The notes: generated from the letters alone by a model not told the origin. A DNA stretch of 64,000 nt from Streptomyces noursei ATCC 11455 (GCF_001704275.1 NZ_CP011533.1:9734001-9798000), one strand, 5' to 3'. Shown: positions 23,987 to 32,985, counted from the first letter of the stretch. Translations and numbers: made by a program.

Positions 23987-24988
23987 GTGACGACAACTCA
24001 CCTGCGTGCGTGCGATGTTCCAGAGGTCCGCCAGGACCTGCTCCTGTGGGTCAAATTCAAATCGGGCGCGGTGCAGGTCAACGGCTTCACCGATCCACTC
24101 CTGATGCAGTCGGCAGTACGAGGCGCGGAACAGTTCTTCGTCAACGACCGTATGACGTGGCTGGCGCGCACGACGGGCGAGGAACTGCCGGTGTGCGCGT
24201 TCGACGCGGACGACTTGCCGGATCCGATCGGGTTTCTGATCTGGTCCGACGACCCAAGCGCCCACACCAAGACTCTCGGGCGGCCTCGGGCCGTGTTGTG
24301 GTGCCGGACCGGGATGTCGCTGCGTGTCCTGGTCCTGGACGACGCCGGCCCCTACCGGCGCGCTCTGGAAGACGCGGGCAACCGGGCTGATCCGAGCTGG
24401 GCGAGACAGGTCCACAGTTCGCTCGCCGGTGACCTGGCCATCGGCTTCGGCGCGACGATCCCGCTGAACACCGAGACCCCATGGGACGAGATGAAGCAGA
24501 CCTGGGCCATAGACAAGCACGGTCGCCCGGCGAAGGACCGGTACAGCGTGGGCGCCGACCGCCTCAACGACATCAACGAGGACCAGTTGCGGATCCTACG
24601 GACCTTGCTGGGCACCCTGCTGCTGATCCGCCAGCCTGCCGACGCACGCCGCGCACTGTGGCAGGCCGAGCAGGTACGGCCCGACGCCGCTGCCCGCAAA
24701 CGCCTGCGCCGGGCCGGTGCCGAACACCCTGATACCCCGGTCCGCTACATCACGCTGCGCCAGTCCATCCGGCCCGCCCCCAACGACGATCGCGGGGCCC
24801 GCGACACCGCCGGCCGCGTCTACCGCCACCAGTGGTTCGTAAAGCCGCACCGCCGTACCTACCCCGACCAAGACGACCCGACAGGCTACTCCCGCAAGTG
24901 GGTCGGCCCCTACCTCGTCACCCCCGAAGGATGCGAGGACGCCCCGATCCTGGGCAGGGAACGCGTCGTAAACGTTCTACGCCGGTGA
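23987..24988 (+). CDS. Plasmid-type protein of unknown function
   Basis: 333 residues. The GTG at 23987 is preceded by GGGAGG. The C-terminal part carries YRHQWFVKPHRR and RKWVGPYLVTPEGCEDAPIL, a pattern I associate with a family of actinobacterial plasmid and phage hypothetical proteins that end in a small basic domain. No catalytic motif is evident. It is the only gene divergent from the type IV block and shares its upstream region with operator array B, which makes it a candidate regulator or replication-associated protein. I could not find a clear helix-turn-helix. Confidence 0.6.
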   Translation: MTTTHLRACDVPEVRQDLLLWVKFKSGAVQVNGFTDPLLMQSAVRGAEQFFVNDRMTWLARTTGEELPVCAFDADDLPDPIGFLIWSDDPSAHTKTLGRPRAVLWCRTGMSLRVLVLDDAGPYRRALEDAGNRADPSWARQVHSSLAGDLAIGFGATIPLNTETPWDEMKQTWAIDKHGRPAKDRYSVGADRLNDINEDQLRILRTLLGTLLLIRQPADARRALWQAEQVRPDAAARKRLRRAGAEHPDTPVRYITLRQSIRPAPNDDRGARDTAGRVYRHQWFVKPHRRTYPDQDDPTGYSRKWVGPYLVTPEGCEDAPILGRERVVNVLRR

Positions 24989-25016
24989 CGGACCACCAAC
25001 CGACACTGATCCGCGC

Positions 25017-25065
25017 AACGTCTATGTCGCGTGATAAGTCGAGACGTTAAATCTCAAGGTGAGAT
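25017..25065. terminator. Paired hairpins between convergent genes
   Basis: Two short inverted repeats lie between the plus gene ending at 24,988 and the minus gene ending at 25,065. AACGTCT (25,017-25,023) pairs with AGACGTT (25,042-25,048), and ATCTCA pairs with TGAGAT (25,051-25,065). Their place between converging genes suggests a bidirectional terminator. The stems are short. Confidence 0.4.
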
Positions 25066-25610
25066 CACCCGCGGCGGCGCTCGCCCCACCACGGCAGGAT
25101 CGGAGGCAGGTCGCCGAGCCCGCGCGCTGGGCGCTTCGGCATTGGCGACTCACCGTCGTCCTCGTCCCAGCGGCGTGCGTACTGGTCCGGAAGGTTGCCC
25201 CAGCCCCAGTAGGGAACCGGGCGGGCAGGTGCCGCGCCGAGTTCGTCGAGAGGATCGATGCGTTTGTCTGCCACCGTGCACAGGTGGGCCCAGTCGTCGC
25301 CCATGTCGAAGACGTAGGCAAACTGCTCGCCGGCCTGCAGCCTGCTCAGCGTGGTGGCACGGCCATCGACGGTGCCATTCGGGGCCTCGTCGTCCCACCA
25401 ATCAAGGGGACTGATCTCGGCGCCGTCGGACAACGTGAACAGGTGCAGGTGGGCCAGATCCCAGCGGCCGAATGCGAGATCGATGGCCGTGGCGAACTGA
25501 GCGAAGGAGTGCGAGCGCGCGGCGGCGAAGACACGGCCAGGGCGAGGCCACAGGTCCACACCGTGCCCAGAGACCAACTCCACCCTGATGGACAGCCAGG
25601 TACGTGCCAC
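25065..25610 (-). CDS. pRiA4b ORF-3-like protein
   Basis: 181 residues. The pattern LAHLHLFTLSDG ... GEQFAYVFDMGDDWAHLCTV matches the pRiA4b ORF-3-like family, named after an Agrobacterium plasmid gene and widespread on mobile elements. The family role is unknown. The ATG at 25610 has GAGG 9 nt before it. The gene is alone in its direction; its 5' end abuts a tRNA-like T-arm sequence. Confidence 0.8.
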   Translation of the reverse strand: MARTWLSIRVELVSGHGVDLWPRPGRVFAAARSHSFAQFATAIDLAFGRWDLAHLHLFTLSDGAEISPLDWWDDEAPNGTVDGRATTLSRLQAGEQFAYVFDMGDDWAHLCTVADKRIDPLDELGAAPARPVPYWGWGNLPDQYARRWDEDDGESPMPKRPARGLGDLPPILPWWGERRRG

Positions 25611-25632
25611 GATCGCAACCTCTTCAATCGTC

Positions 25633-25661
25633 AGGTCCCCGGTTCGACTCCGGGGAGCACA
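25633..25661 (+). other. tRNA 3'-end-like fragment (possible attachment site)
   Basis: A variable-loop-like AGGTC is followed by a perfect five-pair T stem (CCCGG with CCGGG), a seven-base loop of the canonical TTCGANN form and seven bases that could be the 3' acceptor strand. No matching 5' acceptor, D arm or paired anticodon stem lies upstream. It therefore resembles the 3' tRNA piece left at one end of an integrated element. No integrase gene is in the window, so this is tentative. Confidence 0.3.
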
Positions 25662-25668
25662 CGTAGAC

Positions 25669-25692
25669 CCGCCGCATCATGTGATGCGGCGG
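25669..25692. terminator. Perfect 11-bp palindromic hairpin
   Basis: CCGCCGCATCA, then TG, then TGATGCGGCGG. The two-base centre means the real hairpin has a slightly larger loop. It follows the tRNA-like fragment directly, as terminators often follow tRNA genes. Confidence 0.45.
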
Positions 25693-26175
25693 TCAGCAGT
25701 GAGGGAACACTATGCAAATGGTTCACCCCTGGCTCGTAGTCGGGTGCGTTGGTGTTTCCGTCCCCGCGCACGGACCGGACTGTAGGCCGTTCGTCATAGC
25801 TCCAACGCTAACGATGCCGATGGCGCCTCGTACCGCACTGCTGACACGTTCGGGGGCAGTGACCAGGGCTCACTGCGAGGGGGCACACATGCGGTGTATT
25901 GACTGCACGGAGCCGGCGACGAGCCAACCCGTGACGCTACGGCACGGCTCCGCCGACGCGTGCCGTGTCCCCAGCCGAACTCAGGAGCCGAGCTGAAGCG
26001 ATACGCGCCGGCGTACCCCATCAACTTCGAATCACCGTGGCATGAGCCGTTGCGTCCACGTGGCCGCTTCGGCTCGCTGGGAACGGGGTGTATCTCCCCA
26101 TCTGGCGTGGTCGAAGACAGGGGTGGTTGTGGGAGGCAGTGGGCAGCACCACCTGAGACCTCCAACGCCCAAACC
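25693..26175. other. Gap with one possible micro-ORF
   Basis: About 480 nt. The only candidate I would mention is a 35-codon plus-strand frame at 25,889-25,996 (starting MRCIDCTEPAT), preceded by GAGGGGG and containing a Cys-x-x-Cys. Other frames lack coding character. The minus-strand end of the P450 gene borders this region. Confidence 0.25.
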
Positions 26176-27519
26176 TCAGGCAGCAGTTGTCCCGGCCTGC
26201 CCCTCTTCCGGAGTCAGTTCGGAGCCAGAACAACGTGTGCTTTGCGTGAGCGCGAAAGTCGGAGGCTGCACCATATCCGTGCCGTTGAGGAATACCGTGG
26301 CCGCACGGTGCCCATGGGTTATGAAAGAGGAGAGGGGCTCAAGGCGCCCCTCTTCGGCGAGTTCGATGCGAGGGAATCGTGCGAACAACTTAGGAAGTGC
26401 AATCGATGCCTCTGCGCGAGCCAATGGTGCTCCTAGGCAATAGTGCACGCCGTGACCGAAGGCCAAGTGACCGGTGCGCGCACGCCGTATGTCAAAGGCG
26501 GCGGCTCCTGCGCCGTGCTGGGCGGGATCCCAACCGACGGTACCGAAGGTAGACAAGATTGCTTCGCCAGCTCGTATGGTGCGTCCTGCGACGGCGATGT
26601 CCGTAACGGCGAACCGCAATGGAAGGTTTGCGATGGATGGTGCCCACCGCAACGTCTCGTCGATGGCGGCGCTCCACGGAAGAGCTCCACCTCGGACCAG
26701 TGTGAGTTGGTCGGGGTGCTGCAGCAAGGCGATGACGGCATTGGCGATCAGATTGACCGTTGTCTCGTGGCCGGCGACAAGGACGAGGATCAACGTGTCG
26801 ACCAACTCCTCCTCGGTAAGTTGATCCCGACCATCGCGGGCGTCAATCAACACAGTGGTCAAATCATCGCCGGGGAAAGTGCGCTTGCGGGCAACCAGCC
26901 GAGCGAGGGCGGCCCGAGCGGCCTCCAACGCCTCGATCGCGGTGGTCTGAAGAGCGGAGGTGTCCATCATCGTCGAGGCGAGGGCAGCAACGTCAGCGCG
27001 CTCGCCTTCGCCAAGCCCATAGAGGTCACAGATGACCTCCATGGGCAAGGGGTGAGCAAACGCCGCCCGAAGATCTACCACTTCCCCTGCCGGTCGCCTG
27101 GCGAGATGAGTGATCAATTCTGCAGTTATACGCTCTATCGCTGGATGGAGCGCCTTGATTCGCCCTGCCGTAAGTGCCGGAGCGACCAACTTGCGTAGCC
27201 TAGTGTGATCAGGTCCGAATGCGGTGAGCATGTTACGGACCCCGCACCACGCGTATATCCATTGTGCTTCAGGGTTTTCCTGAAGCCAGCCGCTACGCCA
27301 AGCGTCCCAGTGCTGCGTGGCGTCCTTGCTCACCCGGTCATCAGTCAGAAGGAATTTGAGTACGCTGTGGCGAGTTGGTGCCCAAGCCTTTATGCTGCCA
27401 GGAAGTTCAACTGCAATGAGGTCCCCCAGTTTTCGGAGATGGGCCGCCTCCTCCTGAATGGCGCGCCCATACGGGTCGATTCGAATGCAGAACTCTTCCT
27501 GCAGCGATGGGGTTGCCAT
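26176..27519 (-). CDS. Cytochrome P450
   Basis: 447 residues, slightly longer than typical bacterial P450s (about 400) because of a C-terminal extension. Motifs are I-helix AGHETT (249-254), ExxR in ETLRW (288-292) and the heme loop [10 protein letters not shown] with ligand Cys361. It is a soluble monooxygenase needing ferredoxin and reductase partners, neither of which is adjacent. The substrate cannot be inferred. Base composition is a little lower in GC than the transfer genes. Separate cargo is likely; no biosynthetic cluster surrounds it. Confidence 0.93.
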   Translation of the reverse strand: MATPSLQEEFCIRIDPYGRAIQEEAAHLRKLGDLIAVELPGSIKAWAPTRHSVLKFLLTDDRVSKDATQHWDAWRSGWLQENPEAQWIYAWCGVRNMLTAFGPDHTRLRKLVAPALTAGRIKALHPAIERITAELITHLARRPAGEVVDLRAAFAHPLPMEVICDLYGLGEGERADVAALASTMMDTSALQTTAIEALEAARAALARLVARKRTFPGDDLTTVLIDARDGRDQLTEEELVDTLILVLVAGHETTVNLIANAVIALLQHPDQLTLVRGGALPWSAAIDETLRWAPSIANLPLRFAVTDIAVAGRTIRAGEAILSTFGTVGWDPAQHGAGAAAFDIRRARTGHLAFGHGVHYCLGAPLARAEASIALPKLFARFPRIELAEEGRLEPLSSFITHGHRAATVFLNGTDMVQPPTFALTQSTRCSGSELTPEEGQAGTTAA

Positions 27520-28187
27520 TCGGGATCTCCTCGCATGGTGAGTGAAAACGGATCAGGCAGGGAAGCCGCGGTGCATGCAAGCGCGAAGCCGGCAGTTCGG
27601 GGCGTGATGAGGCCGAGTCGGTCCGCTCCGCGTGGCAGTAGTGGGCACGAAGGAACAGTGCATCAGGGTGGATCGCAGAGAATGGGTTTGGTTTTCCCAC
27701 CTGAGCTATGGGTCGGGCATGGCGGTCGCATCACCTTGCAGAACGTTGGTCGCTGGCTGCCCGCTGACCTCTTGCAGATTTGATTTGAGTGCTCCCGCTC
27801 AGAGCCCAACGGAACGAAATTTATTGCAATTTGGCAGAGGGAACCACCTAGCCGTCCGGAAGCATCTAAGAGCTACGCCCAGGTCAGACTCGGTCATTGG
27901 AGATGTGCAGAGCAACAGTTGCCCGTTGTCGTCGACGGGTGCTCTTCGTTCACTGAAAAACGGCATGCTCCAGTTTCGCCAGTCGAAAACCGGAGGGATC
28001 TCGACGCGCCGCATTGTTACAGCCCTCACGAGATCGCCGAGTAGATCAACCGTCAGGAGTCCACAGAGGAATGCTGTAATGTCATCCGTTGACCTGGGCT
28101 ACCAATTCCAACGGGCCCTGGTCTATGGGCCGAGGGGGTCCGATACGCGTCCTCGTAGCTGGTCAAGAGGAAGGGCGACACGACCGA
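27520..28187. other. Gap with a possible coding remnant
   Basis: About 670 nt of comparatively low GC. A minus-strand frame from about 28,110 to 27,799 reads like protein (containing TAFLCGLLTVDLLGDLV and VFDWRNWSMPFF), but its only usable start is an internal GTG without a ribosome site and the frame begins right after a TAG. I read it as a truncated gene; nothing else is supported. Confidence 0.3.
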
Positions 28188-28210
28188 GGGCCTTGACCCA
28201 AGGCCGGGTA
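28188..28210. repeat. Left arm of a 23-bp inverted repeat flanking two IS copies
   Basis: This 23-bp arm (starting GGGCCTTGACCC, ending GGGTA) is the exact reverse complement of 31,725-31,747. Each arm also contains its own small hairpin (CCTTG-ACC-CAAGG). The two IS elements lie exactly between the arms, so the arms formed one long palindrome before insertion. Confidence 0.75.
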
Positions 28211-29961
28211 GGGCTTGCCGATCAATAACTCGCCGTCTTGATCTCCGGTTTGAGGATGCCGAGGTGTGCGGTGAGATCGTCGAGGGTGGCCAGTTGCGTC
28301 TCGGCGGGTTCGATGGCGTGTCCGATGTCGTGGAGGAGCCGGCGGGTTTGGCTGATTGCCCGGTTGAGGGTCACGGGTGTCACGGTGAACAGCGGGGCGA
28401 TGACGACCTGGGGGAGCTTGAACCTCTGGTAGAGGATGGTGGCCAGGAGCCGGTCGACGAGGGTGAGGCCGGGGCGTCGACCGGTGTAGAGGCCAGCGGC
28501 AGGGGTCTTCTGCCGGTCGCCGCCGCGTCGCTGATGGAGGTCTGCTTCCCGCTGAGCCGCGCGGGCCGCTGCCAACTCGGTGACCAGCGAGTCCCACTGC
28601 TCGTGCGGGATGCCGGTGAGGGCGGGATGGGTAAGCCAGTCACGGCCGGGGCCGGCTTCGTTCTGGGGCGGGATCGGAAGGACGCCGTCCCGGCGGTGTT
28701 CCTGGGGGCGGAGGGTGTAGTTCCAGTCGCCGTGCCAGTCATGGCGGCTCAGTGGCAGGGCGTTCAGCTGCCCGTCACTGATGCGGACGCCGGTCTCGTA
28801 GCTGGCGGTGTCGAGTTCGGCGCGGACTGTCAGTCCCGCGCGGGTGGTGGTCGCTGCGATGCTGTTCACGATGACTTCATGGCTGGTCAGCGGCCTGCCC
28901 CGCCAGTTCATCGTGATGTGGGAGAACAGTCGGTGCTCGATTCGGTTCCACTTAGATGTGCCCGGAGGAAAGTGACACACGGTGATCTCCAGGCCGGTCT
29001 CGACAGCCAGCGCGGCAAGCTCGAACTTCCAGGCCCGGGTGCGGTAGCCGTTGGAACCGCCCGCGTCCGCAGTGATCAGCAGACGGTGCGAGCGCGGGTA
29101 GGAGGCATGGCCGACCGCGTGCCACCAGCGGCGGACGGAGGCGACTGCGAAGGCTGCGGTGTCGTGGTCAGTGCCGACGTTGACCCACCCCGTGTCCGCG
29201 GTCAGGTCGTAGATCCCATATGGGATCGCCTTGCCCAGATCGGCATCGGGAAAGTCGTGGGTGCGAACCCGGACCGGATCACCCTCGCGACGCCACTCGT
29301 GGCCGGCGTTCTTGTAGTTGCCGACCAACTCCTTCTTCTTGGTGTCCACGCTGATCACCGGGTCTCCGGCGGCCTGGAAGTCCTTGGCCTGGTCGTTGAT
29401 GTAGCGGAACTGCGCATCGCGGTCCGGGTGTTGGGCACCTTCGATGGTCTTGGCGTTGCCCTGGAGGCTGAAGCCCTCCTCGCGCAGCACGGCCGCCACG
29501 GTGTCCGCCGAGACCCGGTGCCCCTGCCGGGTCAGCTCGGCAGCCAGTTGCCGGGTCGACTTCGTCGTCCAGCGCAGCGGCGACATCGGGTCCCCGCGTA
29601 CATCCGATTCCACCAAGGCCAGCAGCGCGGGCCGAAGGCCCGGATCCAGGTCCACGGCACGCTTGCGGCCCCCACCGGACCGGCGCACCCGCCCCAACGG
29701 CGCCTCGCCGGACTCCAGTTCCGTCACCCCGCACGACACGGTGCCCTCCCGGACTCCGGCCGCACGAGCGACGAGCCTGATGCCTCCATGGCCCAGCGAC
29801 CGTGCTTCTGCTCCTATGGCCAGCCGCCGCTGCCGCTCGTCGAGATGCGGGAACAGCGTCGCGAACTTCGCGGCCAGGGCCGCCTCGATCCTCTCCGGAC
29901 TCCCCATACCATGGCAACGAGCCTCGGAGCCGGAAGCGACGGCTTGTTTCCCGGCAAGCCC
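28211..29961 (-). mobile_element. ISAzo13-type insertion sequence, copy 1
   Basis: The ends are marked by short terminal inverted repeats, GGGCTTGCCG on the left and CGGCAAGCCC on the right. The transposase stop lies 11 nt inside the left end. Length is 1,751 nt. TA precedes the left end. Between this copy and the next are only five bases, TTTAA. Confidence 0.75.
28222..29907 (-). CDS. ISAzo13-family transposase (copy 1)
   Basis: 561 residues. The N-terminal HTH region (RQRRLAIGAEARSLGHGG, ARAAGVREGTVS) is followed by a DDE-type core: VISVDTKKKELVG with the first Asp, LLITADAGGSNG with the second, and HFPPGTSKWNRIEHRLFSHI with the Glu. A C-terminal extension from about residue 430 (beginning HPALTGIPHEQW) carries another HTH-like segment (FKLPQVVIAPLFTVTPVTLN). 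The frame is intact, so the element may be active. Confidence 0.9.
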   Translation of the reverse strand: MGSPERIEAALAAKFATLFPHLDERQRRLAIGAEARSLGHGGIRLVARAAGVREGTVSCGVTELESGEAPLGRVRRSGGGRKRAVDLDPGLRPALLALVESDVRGDPMSPLRWTTKSTRQLAAELTRQGHRVSADTVAAVLREEGFSLQGNAKTIEGAQHPDRDAQFRYINDQAKDFQAAGDPVISVDTKKKELVGNYKNAGHEWRREGDPVRVRTHDFPDADLGKAIPYGIYDLTADTGWVNVGTDHDTAAFAVASVRRWWHAVGHASYPRSHRLLITADAGGSNGYRTRAWKFELAALAVETGLEITVCHFPPGTSKWNRIEHRLFSHITMNWRGRPLTSHEVIVNSIAATTTRAGLTVRAELDTASYETGVRISDGQLNALPLSRHDWHGDWNYTLRPQEHRRDGVLPIPPQNEAGPGRDWLTHPALTGIPHEQWDSLVTELAAARAAQREADLHQRRGGDRQKTPAAGLYTGRRPGLTLVDRLLATILYQRFKLPQVVIAPLFTVTPVTLNRAISQTRRLLHDIGHAIEPAETQLATLDDLTAHLGILKPEIKTASY

Positions 29962-29966
29962 TTTAA

Positions 29967-31720
29967 GGGCTTGCCGATCAATAACTCGCCGTCTTGATCT
30001 CTGATGGGCAGGTGATGCCTGCCGCCGCTGCGAAAGCCTGGAGGTCTTCGAGGGCGGCGAGACGGGTGTCGGCGGGATGAACGGTGTATCCGGCGGTGTC
30101 GAGGAGCTGGCGGATGTCGCGGATGCGCCGGTTGATGGTTTCGGGTGTGACGGTGAAGAGGCGGGCGACGGTGACCTGCGGGAGCCCGTGCCGGTAGTGG
30201 AGGAGGGCGGCCAGTAGGCGGTCGGCGAGGGTGAGGATGGGACGACGGCCTGTCAGGGGGCCACCCTTGATGCGGGGTCGGTGGCCACGCCGCTTGTCCA
30301 GGTGCGTTTCCCGCTGCTCCTCATGGAGGGCGGTGAGTGTGGAGATCAGCGCATCCCACTCGGCGGGCGGCAGTCCGGTCAGGGCCGGGTGGCACAGCCA
30401 GGCAAGGTCGGGACTGGGCTGATCGAACGGGTCCGGGACATCACTGACCTGGGCATACGGCTCGGGTCGGAGACTGTAGTTCCAGTCGCCGTGCCAGGCA
30501 TGACGGTCCAGCGGCAAGGCTGCCATCTGCCGGTCGCCGATGCGGACACCGGTTTCATAGGTGGCGGTGTCGAGTTCGGAGCGGATGGTCAGGCCGGTGC
30601 GGGTGGTGGTCGCCGCGATGCTGTTCACGATGACTTCGTGGCTGGTCAGGGGCTTGCCTCGCCAGTTCATGGTGATGTGGGAGAACAGCCGGTGTTCCAC
30701 TTTGTTCCATTTTGATGTGCCTGGAGGATAGTGACACACGGCGATCTCCAGGCCCGTCTCCAGGGCCAGCGCGGCGAGTTCGGCCTTCCAGGCACGGGTG
30801 CGATAGCCGTTGGAGCCGCCCGCGTCCGCAGTGATCAGCAGGCGGCCTGAGCGCGGGTACGCGGCGCGGCCCACCGCGTGCCACCAGCGGCGCAACGTCT
30901 GGACGGCGAAGGCGGCGGTGTCGTGGTCGGTGCCGACGCTGACCCAGCCAGCATCCGCGGCCAGGTCGTAGATCCCGTATGGGATCGCCTTGCCCAGGTC
31001 GGCGTCGGGAAAGTCATGGGTACGGACCCGGACCGGATCGCCTTCACGACACCACTGGCGGCCGGCGTTCTTGTAGTTGCCCACCAACTCTTTCTTCTTC
31101 GTGTCCACGCTGACCACCGGATCTCCGGCTGCCTGGAACTGTTTGGCCTGCTCGTTGATGTAGCGGAACTGTGCGTCCCGGTCCGGGTGCTGGGCGCCCT
31201 CGATGGTCTTGGCGTTGCCCTGGAGGCTGAAGCCCTCCTCCCGCAGCAGCACGGCAACCGTGTCCGCCGAGACCCGATGGCCCTGCCGCGTCAGCTCGGC
31301 CGCCAGGTGCCGGGTCGACTTCACCGTCCAGCGCAGCGGCGACATCGGATCCCCACGCATGTCCGGCTCGACCAGGGCCAGCAGCGCGGGCCGCAGCCCC
31401 TGATCGAGATCGACCGCGCGCTTGCGCCCGCCGCCCTCCCGACGGACACGTCCCAACGGTGCCTGGCCGGACTCAAGTTCTCTCACGCCGCGCGAAACGG
31501 TGCCCTCCCGGACCCCGGCCGCGCGGGCGACGAGCTTGATCCCGCCGTGTCCCAGTGACCGTGCTTCTGCTCCTATAGCCAGCCGCCGTTGACGCTCGTC
31601 GAGATGCGGGAACAGCGTCTCGAACTTCGCGGTCAGTGCGGCTTCGATCCCCTCCGGTCTCCCCATACCACAACAACGAGCCTCGAAGCCGGAAGCGACG
31701 GCTTGTTTCCCGGCAAGCCC
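29967..31720 (-). mobile_element. ISAzo13-type insertion sequence, copy 2
   Basis: Same orientation and same terminal repeats as copy 1 (GGGCTTGCCG ... CGGCAAGCCC); 1,754 nt. TAAC separates its right end from the right palindrome arm. With TA before copy 1, this fits a TA target duplication around the pair. The two copies differ at many positions, so this is not a recent tandem duplication. Confidence 0.75.
29978..31666 (-). CDS. ISAzo13-family transposase (copy 2)
   Basis: 562 residues, clearly homologous to copy 1 through the whole length: VVSVDTKKKELVG, LLITADAGGSNGYRTRAWK and HYPPGTSKWNKVEHRLFSHI hold the Asp-Asp-Glu set. The C-terminal extension (HPALTGLPPAEW, then LPQVTVARLFTVTPETIN) has diverged more than the core. 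The frame is intact. Both copies end in EIKTASY, encoded next to the left terminal repeat. Confidence 0.9.
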   Translation of the reverse strand: MGRPEGIEAALTAKFETLFPHLDERQRRLAIGAEARSLGHGGIKLVARAAGVREGTVSRGVRELESGQAPLGRVRREGGGRKRAVDLDQGLRPALLALVEPDMRGDPMSPLRWTVKSTRHLAAELTRQGHRVSADTVAVLLREEGFSLQGNAKTIEGAQHPDRDAQFRYINEQAKQFQAAGDPVVSVDTKKKELVGNYKNAGRQWCREGDPVRVRTHDFPDADLGKAIPYGIYDLAADAGWVSVGTDHDTAAFAVQTLRRWWHAVGRAAYPRSGRLLITADAGGSNGYRTRAWKAELAALALETGLEIAVCHYPPGTSKWNKVEHRLFSHITMNWRGKPLTSHEVIVNSIAATTTRTGLTIRSELDTATYETGVRIGDRQMAALPLDRHAWHGDWNYSLRPEPYAQVSDVPDPFDQPSPDLAWLCHPALTGLPPAEWDALISTLTALHEEQRETHLDKRRGHRPRIKGGPLTGRRPILTLADRLLAALLHYRHGLPQVTVARLFTVTPETINRRIRDIRQLLDTAGYTVHPADTRLAALEDLQAFAAAAGITCPSEIKTASY

Positions 31721-31724
31721 TAAC

Positions 31725-31747
31725 TACCCGGCCTTGGGTCAAGGCCC
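31725..31747. repeat. Right arm of the 23-bp inverted repeat
   Basis: Exact reverse complement of 28,188-28,210. The stop codon of the minus-strand gene to the right (31,739-31,741) lies inside this arm. The undisturbed palindrome would therefore have been a hairpin at the end of that gene, most simply a terminator. Confidence 0.75.
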
Positions 31748-31942
31748 GGTCTTTCGCAGGGTGCCGTGCCCTTCAAGCATCAGCTGGGCCCGGTGGCCTG
31801 CTGCCCCAAGGAGAGCGAAGCTGTCGTACCCGGCGACTTTTCCGGCCGGGTCAGGGGCGTTGCCGGTGGCTTGATCGTGGTCGGTGATCAAGGCGATGAG
31901 ACGCAGGTTGTCGGGGTGGGGTTGAGTCATGTGGTTCATCAT
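31739..31942 (-). CDS. Small protein of unknown function
   Basis: 67 residues. GGAGGAG lies 6 nt before tandem ATG codons. The chain is soluble and mostly helical (NLRLIALITDHDQATG, FALLGAAGHRAQLML). Its frame stays open upstream to an ATG at 32389 (216 residues). The upstream part is Arg/Pro-rich with a possible helical stretch (LEGYVRRIAAAADVLL), so a longer product cannot be excluded. The stop codon falls in the palindrome arm into which the tandem IS pair inserted. Confidence 0.5.
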   Translation of the reverse strand: MMNHMTQPHPDNLRLIALITDHDQATGNAPDPAGKVAGYDSFALLGAAGHRAQLMLEGHGTLRKTGP

Positions 31943-32463
31943 GGCGTACTCCTCCATCCGGTTGTGGCTGCGCCGAGGTCCTGGGCGGTCCGGCTCGGTC
32001 TGTTCGATGTCGTCAGGCGTTGCTCCTGTCGGCTTCACGCTGCCGGCCTCCGGTCTGTCTTTGTCCCTGTCACACTGGGTGTGGGACCTGTTTGTTGCTG
32101 CGATGAGGTCGAGTGTTCTCAGCGACGACTGAGCGCCCCATGCGGGCACCGAGCCTTCCCCTCCTGCGCACGACCGCTGCCGCATGAGCAGGACGTCGGC
32201 GGCCGCGGCAATGCGCCGGACGTAGCCCTCCAGTCGCTCACTCGGGCGGGAGAGGGGAGCGGAAGGGATCCGGTCGGGAGGCGATGCTGTCGGCCGGAGC
32301 GGGCGGCGGCCGGGCTGGCGGGCGGTCTGGCCTCCCTTCCGGCCATTCTGGTGCATTTGCTGGTCACGGTTCTGGTCGATTGTCATCAACTCATCTTGAT
32401 TCAGGGCGAGTTAACAGAAACGCGGTATCCGGCGCCCGGTGACCCGCACAGCCGGTGGAAGCG
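31943..32463. other. Region upstream of the 67-residue gene
   Basis: About 520 nt. The only long frame is the upstream extension of the 67-codon gene (to ATG 32389). It has no obvious ribosome site at its far start, and its composition (Arg, Pro, Ser) is typical of non-coding frames in high-GC DNA. No repeats or RNA elements noticed. Confidence 0.3.
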
Positions 32464-32985
32464 TCAGTGAATATCGGAGCCCGGATGCCTGCCACGAACG
32501 TCCCGACTTGGCGGGCGCAGGAGCGGGGTGGCCCGTGCTGTCTTCTCCCATAGGGTCCTCGCCACAAATTCGGTACCGAGCACCTGGCGGGGCCGCCCGG
32601 GTGCGTCCCAGCCGGTCCGAGGCGCCCGGTGCGCGATTGCCTGCCATCCCACAGCACGAAGGCTGGCCCCGCTCTCGCCCTCCTGGGTATAGGTGATGAT
32701 CCGGTGGTATCCAGCCGCTTTGGCCGTCCGCCAGGCAGCCGCATAGAGAAGTGAGCAGGCATTCCGCGTGCCGTCGGTTGCCAACCGGGTTACCTCAACC
32801 GTCACTCCGTCATCGAAGGCACGAGCAACGGGTCTTCCCACGATCGCTACACCAACCAGATCGCCGCTGGCAGTAATCGCTCCCAACGAGAACTTGTGAC
32901 CTTGTGGCCTGCGATGATGCCGATGCATCGCGTCAACTACCTCGCAGGCATGCCGGAAGCTCAGCGGGCAAATGGATAGGGTCAC
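32464..32985 (-). CDS. XF1762-family protein (GNAT-like)
   Basis: 173 residues. The order HACEVVDAMHRHHRRPQGHKF, SLGAITASGDLVGVAIVGRP, VEVTRLATDG, ACSLLYAAAWRTAKAAGY and TYTQEGESGASLRAVGW matches a phage/plasmid-associated family first described in Xylella (XF1762) and related in fold to N-acetyltransferases. The substrate is unknown. Start inferred from the conserved N-terminal strand. It stands alone, with a 385-nt gap containing nested inverted repeats upstream. Confidence 0.8.
   Translation of the reverse strand: MTLSICPLSFRHACEVVDAMHRHHRRPQGHKFSLGAITASGDLVGVAIVGRPVARAFDDGVTVEVTRLATDGTRNACSLLYAAAWRTAKAAGYHRIITYTQEGESGASLRAVGWQAIAHRAPRTGWDAPGRPRQVLGTEFVARTLWEKTARATPLLRPPSRDVRGRHPGSDIH

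Noticed and set aside
25590..25665. Complete plus-strand tRNA at 25.6 kb
   Set aside because: No 5' acceptor strand pairs with the 3' bases and no anticodon stem forms; only the 3' part fits.
28264..29997. 577-codon plus frame opposite the first transposase
   Set aside because: Antisense shadow of the ISAzo13 transposase; high-GC genes commonly leave the opposite frame open.
28188..31747. Linear-plasmid telomere palindromes
   Set aside because: The palindrome is internal, single, and explained as a terminator split by IS insertion; no terminal series of palindromes is seen.
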